Positions 32,908 to 39,826 of a stretch of 64,000 bases of DNA are shown here, in pieces. Source of the stretch: an uncultured Gemmataceae bacterium (GTDB lineage: Bacteria; Planctomycetota; Planctomycetia; Gemmatales; Gemmataceae); the NCBI GenBank assembly GCA_937923405.1, contig CALDUY010000002.1, positions 496,001-560,000 on the forward strand, in the 5' to 3' direction. The number at the start of each line of letters is the position of its first letter. Within the stretch, counting starts at the first letter, position 1. The notes under the pieces are model-generated. The model was not told where the DNA came from. It ran no database searches and saw only the letters and a list, made by a program, of their open reading frames with translations. The position numbers and the translations under genes are program-made.

Positions 32908-34236
32908 ATGGCTGAACTTATCTCGCCGCGCACTCTTAAGGGATTTCGCGACTATCTCCCTCACTTGATGATCCCTCGGGAGCGTCTGCTGGAACAGGCT
33001 CGTGCGGTCTTCCGCTCTTACGGATTTGCTCCAATCGATACGCCTGCCTTGGAATACGCAGAGATTCTGCTGGGAAAAGGCGGCGAAGAGTCTGATCGTT
33101 TGGTCTACCGCTTTCAGGATCACGGCGCTCGTGACGTCGCCCTACGGTTTGATCTGACGGTGCCGTTTGCCCGATTCGCGGCCCAGCACATTGGCCAGTT
33201 AGGCACTCCGTTTAAGCGCTATGCCATGGGGCCAGTCTGGCGCGGAGAGAACACCGCCCATGGGCGCTATCGCGAATTTTGGCAAGTTGATTTCGACCTG
33301 ATCGGCGTGACCTCGAATGCCGCGGACCTTGAAGTTGCTCTGGTCATCCACGATCTGTTCACCGCTTTGGGATTTGATCGATTTCAGATCCGCGTGAACA
33401 ATCGTCTGGTGCTTAACGGACTACTGGAAGAGTTCGGCTTAGCTGACTCAGCGGTGGCGATTCTCCGCGTCCTGGACAAGTTGCCGAAAGTCGGTCCCGA
33501 TGCCGTTCTTGCCGAAATGGTCGAGAAGGCCGGCGTCACCCCAGAGCAAGCCGCCCAGGTGTTGTCGATGGCCCAGGTGCGCGGCAGCAATTGCGAGATT
33601 CTCGATCGGTTACAGAGTGAATTCGGCAAAAACGCCAAAGCGGCCGAGGGCATCGCGCGACTTCGCGAATTGAACTCCGTCCTGCAAGCTTGTGGTGTTC
33701 CCGAAGCTCGCCTGCGTCTGGATCTATCCATCTGCCGTGGACTGGACTACTACACGGGTACGATTTACGAGACCTTTTTACTGGATAAAGAAGATATTGG
33801 TAGTGTCTGTTCCGGAGGACGCTACGACAATCTGGCAGGATTGTACACACGGCAAGCTCTGCCTGGCGTTGGAGCCTCGTTGGGGTTGGATCGCTTGCTG
33901 GCGGCGATGGAGGAACTAGGGCTACTGCCCACCGCTTCCACTCCTGCTCCGGTACTCGTGTTGCAACTCAGCCCTAGCCTGCTTGGGGAGTATCAGCGAG
34001 TTGCGCGGCAACTGCGAGCCACCGGGATTGGTGTCGAGGTGTTTCCCGAACCGAAGAAGTTGGGACAACAATTCAAATACGCCGAGTCGCGCGGCTTCAC
34101 ACTGGCCCTGCTCGCCGGTGAAGATGAGATCGCCAAGGGAACCTGGAAACTGAAACAGCTGGCCAGCAAAACCGAACAAGAAGTCCAGGCATCGGAGTTA
34201 CTGCCCACCATTCGCCGACTGCTCCAACAGACCTGA
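32908..34236 (+). CDS. hisS: Histidyl-tRNA synthetase
   Basis: HisRS attaches histidine to tRNA-His. The 442-residue product has all class II features: motif 1 around PRERLLEQARAVFRSYGF, motif 2 FKRYAMGPVWRGENTAHGRY with REFWQVDFD, the histidine-specific LSICRGLDYYTGTIYE, and motif 3 PGVGASLGLDRLLAAM. A C-terminal anticodon-binding domain (~335-440) follows: APVLVLQLSPSLLGEYQRVA and GVEVFPEPKKLGQQFKYAES. Length is normal. It directly follows the site-2 protease gene and converges on scpB with a 15-bp gap. Confidence 0.97.
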   Translation: MAELISPRTLKGFRDYLPHLMIPRERLLEQARAVFRSYGFAPIDTPALEYAEILLGKGGEESDRLVYRFQDHGARDVALRFDLTVPFARFAAQHIGQLGTPFKRYAMGPVWRGENTAHGRYREFWQVDFDLIGVTSNAADLEVALVIHDLFTALGFDRFQIRVNNRLVLNGLLEEFGLADSAVAILRVLDKLPKVGPDAVLAEMVEKAGVTPEQAAQVLSMAQVRGSNCEILDRLQSEFGKNAKAAEGIARLRELNSVLQACGVPEARLRLDLSICRGLDYYTGTIYETFLLDKEDIGSVCSGGRYDNLAGLYTRQALPGVGASLGLDRLLAAMEELGLLPTASTPAPVLVLQLSPSLLGEYQRVARQLRATGIGVEVFPEPKKLGQQFKYAESRGFTLALLAGEDEIAKGTWKLKQLASKTEQEVQASELLPTIRRLLQQT

Positions 34237-34251
34237 GCGTACTTCGGATTC

Positions 34252-34800
34252 TCAGATTCGCTGCACGTCCTGCGGTCGAGGTAAATCCTCCAGGTTCTTC
34301 AGCCCGAATAGCCGAAGGAATCGCGAAGTAGTCACGTACTGAACCTCCTTTTGTTGGGCTTGGCCACGTTGGATCGCGATTAGTCCTAATCGAACTAATT
34401 GTCGTAGTGCGGTGAGCGAATCGCCTCCTCGTAAGGAATCGACTTGCTGTCGAGTGACTGGCTGATGATAGGCCACTAAGGAGAGCGTATCCAAAGCGAC
34501 GGAAGAAAGACGAGTTTCACGCCGTGCCCCTTGCAAACGCTCTTGCACGGAAAAAAATTGAGGGCGAATGGCTAGTTCGTATCCTTCCTCACGTTTGTGA
34601 ACGCGGTAAGGACGTGCCTGCTCTTGATATTCCTGATTCAATTGCGCGACCGCTTGGGTCAGCTGTTCCGCAGTGAGGCCACGAAGAACTTCGCAAACCC
34701 GAGGATAGTTCAATAAGGCCCCACCAACGAATAACATCGCTTCGAGAATTCGTGGGATTGGTGGAGGCGGAGAATCCTCCGAAGAAAACGCATCCTTCAT
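34252..34800 (-). CDS. scpB: Segregation and condensation protein ScpB
   Basis: ScpB is the winged-helix subunit of the SMC-ScpA-ScpB condensin. The 182-residue product shows IPRILEAMLFVGGALLNYPR, the first winged helix, then YRVHKREEGYELAIRPQF and LSSVALDTLSLVAYHQPVTR, LTALRQLVRLGLI and YVTTSRFLRLFGLKNLEDLP, all conserved positions. Size is normal. ScpA and SMC are not in this window. The ATG overlaps the stop of the upstream DUF420 gene by 4 bp (ATGA). Confidence 0.94.
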   Translation of the reverse strand: MKDAFSSEDSPPPPIPRILEAMLFVGGALLNYPRVCEVLRGLTAEQLTQAVAQLNQEYQEQARPYRVHKREEGYELAIRPQFFSVQERLQGARRETRLSSVALDTLSLVAYHQPVTRQQVDSLRGGDSLTALRQLVRLGLIAIQRGQAQQKEVQYVTTSRFLRLFGLKNLEDLPRPQDVQRI

Positions 34801-35207
34801 GGCGCATCCGTGGGAAGGAAAAAGATCCCCGTGACAAAAGTGCCTGCCCAGGCGATGGCAAATAGCGTCGCCAGCAGCAGATGAAGTCCCCGTCGGTGCG
34901 TTAACCCCGTGTACAGCATGGCTGGCATAAGCAGCAGTGCGGGAACGGAAAACAGAAGATGTATATTCAAAGCTCGAAGAAGATCTGGATTGTTCTTGAT
35001 ATAGTCAAACGTCGCAGGCTCGATCACTCGAATGATCAGCTCAAATCCGAGTACCGCAGCCAGAGTGAGAATGAAAAAAGCCAGATTCAACCGCCCGTGC
35101 AGTTTCAACTTACCTTGCCACAGTGCTAGCAAGGAGGCTAGTAGCAGCACGGTCACCGCCGCGACGGCGATTTTCAACGCCAGAATTACAGTTGGTCCCG
35201 ACAGCAC
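34797..35207 (-). CDS. DUF420-type small membrane protein
   Basis: A 136-residue protein with four hydrophobic segments: near 5-28, 38-60 (LNLAFFILTLAAVLGFELII), 80-105 (ALNIHLLFSVPALLLMPAML) and 110-130. LKLHGRLNLAFF and the histidines in NIHLLF and GLTHRRGLHLLLA fit the DUF420 pattern. Some members (CtaM/YozB) help cytochrome oxidase assembly in Gram-positive bacteria; no oxidase genes are nearby, so a role here is open. It overlaps scpB by ATGA. Confidence 0.7.
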   Translation of the reverse strand: MLSGPTVILALKIAVAAVTVLLLASLLALWQGKLKLHGRLNLAFFILTLAAVLGFELIIRVIEPATFDYIKNNPDLLRALNIHLLFSVPALLLMPAMLYTGLTHRRGLHLLLATLFAIAWAGTFVTGIFFLPTDAP

Positions 35208-35274
35208 ATCAACTTCCTTCGCAAAAGATCAATCGCGTATGGCCTTCCCATTTAGCAGTAGCAGCACGACTGAT

Positions 35275-36207
35275 TCAAGCGGCTCGATTTGCTCGAACTT
35301 TGGGCTGATGCTTCCAGCGACGATGCAGCCAAAAATACTGCTCGGGATGACGGCGAATCATTCGCTCTAGTGCTTTGGTGTAGCGCTGGGTAATAGCACG
35401 AACCGCGTCTGGATCGTTAGCGTACTCTCTGGGATGGATCACGTCTTCTAGATAAAGTGCGAACCGCATCTGTCCGGAAACTCGTGCAGCTCCCATGACC
35501 AACATAGGGGCCTGATATTCCAGGCACAACAAGGCAATCGATTTGAACGTCGACGCGGGGCGACCTAAGAAGTCAACGAACAACCCACGCGGTCCGGCAT
35601 CCTGATCGCCGACCATTCCCAATCGACCGCCCTTGGCTAATTCCTGCAGAATCAGTTCATAATCTTGATTCTTATCCAAAATCCGTTGTCCAGTCTTCTG
35701 GCGAAACTCACGCAGAAACCGATCCAGATAGGGATTATCGAGCCGCCTTGCTACCACCGATCCAACCGATCCATAAAGTCCCAAGACATAGCTGAGCGCT
35801 TCAAAGTTCCCGAAGTGACCGGAGACCAACATCACAGGTTTGGCGGTAGCGCACAAATACTCGGCCAAATGCCGTTGTTCGGGCACGGGATAATGCACAT
35901 GCTCGTACAAATTCGTTCGATGAATGGTTCGTGGCAGGCGGATCATCTCGACAAGTACCAACGCCCAATGCTGGTAACAGTTGTATACGAGATCTTCTAT
36001 ATCTTTTTCAGACTTTTCAGCAAAAGCATGGCGCAAATTTTCACTAGCTACTAAGCGATGGCGACGATCGATTCGATGTGCGAGCCAACCAAGACCAACC
36101 GCTAACGCCTTCGCTTGTGGCCAACTGAGGAGCTGAACGACACAGACCAATGTTCGCACCAGAAGATAAACTGCATAATCTACCTGCCAGGGTCGCTTCG
36201 CTGCCAT
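35275..36207 (-). CDS. LpxL/HtrB-type lipid acyltransferase
   Basis: A 310-residue acyltransferase from ATG 36207 (AGGAGG 7 nt upstream; frame open to 36273 without a site). After an N-terminal membrane-associated helix (YAVYLLVRTLVCVVQLLSW), MLVSGHFGNFEALSYVLGL contains the H(x4)E catalytic motif of the LpxL/HtrB family (His and Glu in HFGNFE), followed by RRLDNPYLDRFLREFRQKTG, MVGDQDAGPRGLFVDFLGRP and the C-terminal PEQYFWLHRRWK signature. It should add a secondary acyl chain to lipid A or a related glycolipid at the inner membrane. Presence fits an LPS-like outer membrane, as reported for planctomycetes. Confidence 0.9.
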   Translation of the reverse strand: MAAKRPWQVDYAVYLLVRTLVCVVQLLSWPQAKALAVGLGWLAHRIDRRHRLVASENLRHAFAEKSEKDIEDLVYNCYQHWALVLVEMIRLPRTIHRTNLYEHVHYPVPEQRHLAEYLCATAKPVMLVSGHFGNFEALSYVLGLYGSVGSVVARRLDNPYLDRFLREFRQKTGQRILDKNQDYELILQELAKGGRLGMVGDQDAGPRGLFVDFLGRPASTFKSIALLCLEYQAPMLVMGAARVSGQMRFALYLEDVIHPREYANDPDAVRAITQRYTKALERMIRRHPEQYFWLHRRWKHQPKVRANRAA

Positions 36208-36277
36208 ACTTGGCCTCCTCAGTTTCCTTGGCCTAGCAAACCCGAAGTGTACCTCGGAGGCGGAATCTGCCACAAGA

Positions 36278-37342
36278 TCAACTCAATTCCAGAACTCGAC
36301 CGGTAGCCGCCGATTGGTAAATCGCTTGGATGATGGCCACCGCTTTTCGGCCTTCTTGTCCGTCGACGAGTGGTTTCCCTCCAGTGCGAATCGCCTGAAG
36401 GAAATCAGCCAGTTGGCGGCGATGTCCTTCGTGTGAAATCGCCGCGGGATTGCTGGCCCCGCCCGAGGCACCGCTCTTCTGCGCGAATCGTTGCCGAATC
36501 GAGTGATCGAGTTCTTGTTCGGGCTTAAATTCCCAGCGTAAAATATCATCTTGCTCGATGACGACTGTTCCACAATCACCATGAATTCCAATTGTCTTGG
36601 GAAGACCTGGATAGACGCTGGTCGTGGCCTGGATAACGCCCAACGCTCCATTAGCAAAACGAAGACAGGCCACCGCGGTATCCTCGACTTCGATTCGTTC
36701 ATGGGCGAGCATGGCCGTGAAGCCAGAAACGTGAGTCACTTTTCCCATCATCCACTGAAGTAGATCCACCTGATGAATCGCCTGATTCATCAGCGCCCCT
36801 CCGCCATCCAGCGCCTGCGTGCCTTTCCACCCCCCCTCATCGTAATACTGCTGGGATCGCCACCATTTACAGGTTGTCTCGCCGAGTGTCAATCGCCCAA
36901 AGCGATGCGAATCGATGGCTCGCTTTAACTCACTGTTGGCATCCCCGAAGCGAGAGGGGAAAATGGTACACAATTGAACTTTGTATTCCGCACAGGTTTG
37001 AATGATCTGATCGCAGCGATCAGTAGTAATCTCTAATGGCTTTTCTATCACGACGTGCTTGCCGGCTTTTGCCGACAGAATGGCTGGTTCTAAATGAGCA
37101 CCCGAAGGCGTAGTAATGATTACGATATCAATATCTCTACTATCTAGCGCTTGCTGGAGATGAACAAAACATTGCACGGGATGAGGAAGTTCGCTAGCGA
37201 ATTTCTGCGCGGAAGATTCGGTTCGGCTGACTAACGCAACTAACCGAGCTTCGGGAATTTCCGCTAAGGCTCGTGCATGAAAGCGAGCAATCATTCCACA
37301 GCCAACAATGGCAACGCCAAGCGGATTTGAAGAAATGGTCAT
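36278..37342 (-). CDS. Gfo/Idh/MocA family NAD(P)-dependent oxidoreductase
   Basis: A 354-residue dehydrogenase with a Rossmann start (VAIVGCGMIARFHARALAEI), the EKPLEIT motif with the conserved Lys (HVVIEKPLEITTDRCDQIIQ), and a C-terminal domain containing DGGGALMNQAIHQVDLLQWM with the usual G..H..D pattern. Family members oxidise or reduce sugars, inositols or related alcohols with NAD(P). It lies 46 bp downstream of the intact Rieske oxygenase on the same strand, so it may act on the oxygenase product or simply share a transcript. The substrate is not predictable. Confidence 0.92.
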   Translation of the reverse strand: MTISSNPLGVAIVGCGMIARFHARALAEIPEARLVALVSRTESSAQKFASELPHPVQCFVHLQQALDSRDIDIVIITTPSGAHLEPAILSAKAGKHVVIEKPLEITTDRCDQIIQTCAEYKVQLCTIFPSRFGDANSELKRAIDSHRFGRLTLGETTCKWWRSQQYYDEGGWKGTQALDGGGALMNQAIHQVDLLQWMMGKVTHVSGFTAMLAHERIEVEDTAVACLRFANGALGVIQATTSVYPGLPKTIGIHGDCGTVVIEQDDILRWEFKPEQELDHSIRQRFAQKSGASGGASNPAAISHEGHRRQLADFLQAIRTGGKPLVDGQEGRKAVAIIQAIYQSAATGRVLELS

Positions 37343-37387
37343 GCTTGTTCAGTCCTTAGATCGGGTTACGTTTTGAAGGGAATAGCC

Positions 37388-38530
37388 TTATCTCGATGAG
37401 GGATCGAGTACCGGCAAGGCATGTGATTTTGGCTCCACGATGCCACATTTGCGACGAATCCAATCTTGAAAGGCCCAGACTCGTTCCTCACGCCGGCCAA
37501 TAACCCCAGAAACTGGACTCGATTCCATGCCCTTTTGAGCAGCCGCAAATATGGAAGCATCTTCTTCCAGGATCTTACGCGCCCCTTCCTTGGCGACCAG
37601 AGTGTTTAACCGAGCAGAGATCCAGGCTAGCGGAGTTCGCCGCGGTCCGTAGGGACCGAATACGCGAACGATGGCTTGTGAAGTCGTCGGCGAAGTGGGA
37701 ACCACCATCTTAGCAAGACTAAACGTATCCATCAAAATAAACACGAGATTTGGGTAGACATGGTATTGCGTATACATTCCCCTGAAGGGAAGTCCCAATG
37801 CACGAGCTGTGCGTCGAGCATTGCTTTTAATCCACGGATTGACATCCTCGGTGTAGAAACTAGTCCAACGATCATTCATTTCATGAATAATCATTTCTTC
37901 GGGAGGCATTACTCCAAAGGTTTTTTGATGTAAGCAAGGAATGTGATAAGATTCGAGCAAATTTTCGATAGCTATTTTCCAGTTGGCAGGATAAGTTGTG
38001 TTCCATCCCCAAATCTGTCGAAATGGCTGTGAGAATGCATCGGCAATTGGCTGATACGTTTCTGCCAATTGATCTTTCAATGATGGTCCATCTGAACTGA
38101 GATTCACAAAAATCAAATCGCCACATCGTTCGGAACGATACTTCAGAATTCGAGCATTTTCTCGATCAAAAGGTCGAAACGATTGTGCATCCGGAATTTT
38201 TGCGGTTCGGCCATCACATTGATATTCCCAGCCATGATATTGACAGCGAAAGGCCTTTTCATGTCCTTTGGGCTTGCTAACGAGCATACAGTGGCGATGG
38301 CCACAAATATTGAGATAAACGTGAGCTTCACCGTCGATGCGTCGGACAAGTAAAGGTTTATTAAACAAATCTAGGGTAACGTAATCTCCGTCACGCTTGA
38401 AATCCCCCATCGAAGCAACTAAGTGCCAGCCCGATAACAGGCATCGATCGAGTTCTTGTTGGTATTGTTCCGGAGCAAAGTAGGCACGAGGAGGTAAAAC
38501 ATGCCTCAGTTGACTTTCATGGAGAAACAT
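37388..38530 (-). CDS. Rieske non-haem iron oxygenase alpha subunit, intact
   Basis: A 380-residue ring-hydroxylating-type oxygenase. The Rieske [2Fe-2S] ligands are Cys76 and His78 (CGHRHC) plus Cys96 and His99 (CQYHGW), a C-x-H-x17-C-x2-H arrangement. The mononuclear iron site has His196 and His201 (ESYHIPCLH) with Asp324 as the likely third ligand (EEDASIFAAAQKGM). Glu193 occupies the bridging position usually filled by Asp, as in carnitine oxygenase CntA. The overall pattern resembles GbcA/CntA-like monooxygenases of quaternary amines rather than aromatic dioxygenases, but no substrate can be fixed. No reductase gene is adjacent. A tandem paralogue lies upstream (38578-39639), and a Gfo/Idh/MocA gene follows. 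Confidence 0.92.
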   Translation of the reverse strand: MFLHESQLRHVLPPRAYFAPEQYQQELDRCLLSGWHLVASMGDFKRDGDYVTLDLFNKPLLVRRIDGEAHVYLNICGHRHCMLVSKPKGHEKAFRCQYHGWEYQCDGRTAKIPDAQSFRPFDRENARILKYRSERCGDLIFVNLSSDGPSLKDQLAETYQPIADAFSQPFRQIWGWNTTYPANWKIAIENLLESYHIPCLHQKTFGVMPPEEMIIHEMNDRWTSFYTEDVNPWIKSNARRTARALGLPFRGMYTQYHVYPNLVFILMDTFSLAKMVVPTSPTTSQAIVRVFGPYGPRRTPLAWISARLNTLVAKEGARKILEEDASIFAAAQKGMESSPVSGVIGRREERVWAFQDWIRRKCGIVEPKSHALPVLDPSSR

Positions 38531-38577
38531 GTAATCCCTCTCCGCGGCATAGGAGTAACCAATTTACAGGGAGCATT

Positions 38578-39639
38578 TTATTCAGGATTATTCGGAGAAG
38601 ACAAGCGAGAGACATACTCCTGAAACGCCCAAACACGTTCTTCGCGCCTTCCAATCACACCTGAGAACGGACTGGCCTGGATCCCTCGTTGTACTGCGGG
38701 AAAGATGGGCGCATCCTCGGCAAGGACCCGCTTGGCCACTTCCCGAGAGGCCCAGGCGTTCCCCTTGGCAAAGAGCCAAGGAATCATTCCGCGCCGTGGA
38801 CCAAATGGCGTAAACAGCCACACCATCGTACGCGAGGTGGTAGGCGAAGTCGGCACGACAATTTGAGCCAAACTCATCAAGTCCATTAGAACAAAGGTCA
38901 GATTGGGAAAAACGTGGTAGTGAGTATACTGCCCGGTAAAAGGCAACCCCAGCCATCGGGTGGTGCGACGAATACTGTTTTTTACCCACCTATCCATCTC
39001 ATTGGTCCGATACGAGGTCCACTCAGGATGGATTTCGTGATCGATGTTTTCTTCTCGTGGATAATTGCGAAACGTGGCAGCATGCAGACAAGGAATGTGG
39101 TAGGATTCGACGCCGTTCTCCAACGGAATTTTCCAATTAGCCTCATAATCGCAGATCCAACTCCACACCTGTCGAAACGGTGCTGAGAAGCCTCGTTCGA
39201 TCTGGGGAAATGTTGCTCCTAGCTGATCGCGCAATCGAATCGGGGAAGCAGAGAAGTTCACGAAGATCAGTTCCCCACAGCGAGCACTTGCATATTGTTG
39301 ATATCCAGGATCGGTTAAATCCACTTTAAGCAGTGACTCATTATGTTGGCTTAGCCTGATGTCACGAATCGACCCTTGTCGTTGAGTCGACAACGGGGTA
39401 TATTGTCCAGGACGTTGGTTCCGAATCGCGAGAAACTCTCCCTCCTGACGTACCACCATCACTGGCTGGTCAAGTAAGAACAACGTAACGAAATCTCCCT
39501 CCTTACTGAGATCAAATGTGGTTGTCACGAAATGCCAACTTGGCCGCAAGAGGTTATTCAATTCACGCTGATACTGTAGCGGCGAATAGTATTCTTCTGC
39601 GGACAATACGTGAGTCAACCGATTGGGATGGATGAACAT
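38578..39639 (-). CDS. Rieske oxygenase paralogue lacking all Rieske ligands
   Basis: The 353-residue product is clearly homologous to the downstream gene along most of its length (shared RCGELIFVNFS, ENGVESYHIPCLH, GLPFTGQYTHYHVFPN, VVPTSPTTS, SGVIGRREERVWAFQ). In the Rieske domain the C-x-H and C-x2-H segments are replaced by AIRNQRPGQYTPLS and DIRLSQHNESLLK, so no [2Fe-2S] cluster can form. The mononuclear iron ligands remain: His181 and His186 in ESYHIPCLH and the Asp of AEDAPIFPAVQRG. There is no frameshift and the length is normal, so this is not simple decay. It could receive electrons from the paralogue's cluster in a mixed trimer, or bind a ligand without turnover; both are hypotheses. 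The ATG at 39639 matches the paralogue's start. Confidence 0.85.
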   Translation of the reverse strand: MFIHPNRLTHVLSAEEYYSPLQYQRELNNLLRPSWHFVTTTFDLSKEGDFVTLFLLDQPVMVVRQEGEFLAIRNQRPGQYTPLSTQRQGSIRDIRLSQHNESLLKVDLTDPGYQQYASARCGELIFVNFSASPIRLRDQLGATFPQIERGFSAPFRQVWSWICDYEANWKIPLENGVESYHIPCLHAATFRNYPREENIDHEIHPEWTSYRTNEMDRWVKNSIRRTTRWLGLPFTGQYTHYHVFPNLTFVLMDLMSLAQIVVPTSPTTSRTMVWLFTPFGPRRGMIPWLFAKGNAWASREVAKRVLAEDAPIFPAVQRGIQASPFSGVIGRREERVWAFQEYVSRLSSPNNPE

Positions 39640-39765
39640 TAGTCGATCAATCGTGGCCTAAGATTTCTTTACGATCATTCCTTTAGTGTACTGCCGTCCT
39701 ACGGGTCAAGAATGACAAATTAAAGTCACCGATTATCTTTGTTGCTGGGTGATCGGTGCAAAGTT

Positions 39766-39792
39766 TTGATTGCGAGCAAGATGCTGTATGAT
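39766..39792 (+). promoter_or_regulatory. Possible sigma70-type promoter for the cytochrome/DUF1549 gene
   Basis: TTGATT at 39766-39771 and TATGAT at 39787-39792 are separated by 15 bp; TATACT at 39792-39797 is an alternative -10. Transcription would start near 39800, just before the ATG at 39827. Spacing is short of the 17-bp optimum, so this is a weak prediction. Confidence 0.3.
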
Positions 39793-39826
39793 ATACTCAA
39801 CGACAATCCACCAAGGTAAAGCAACA

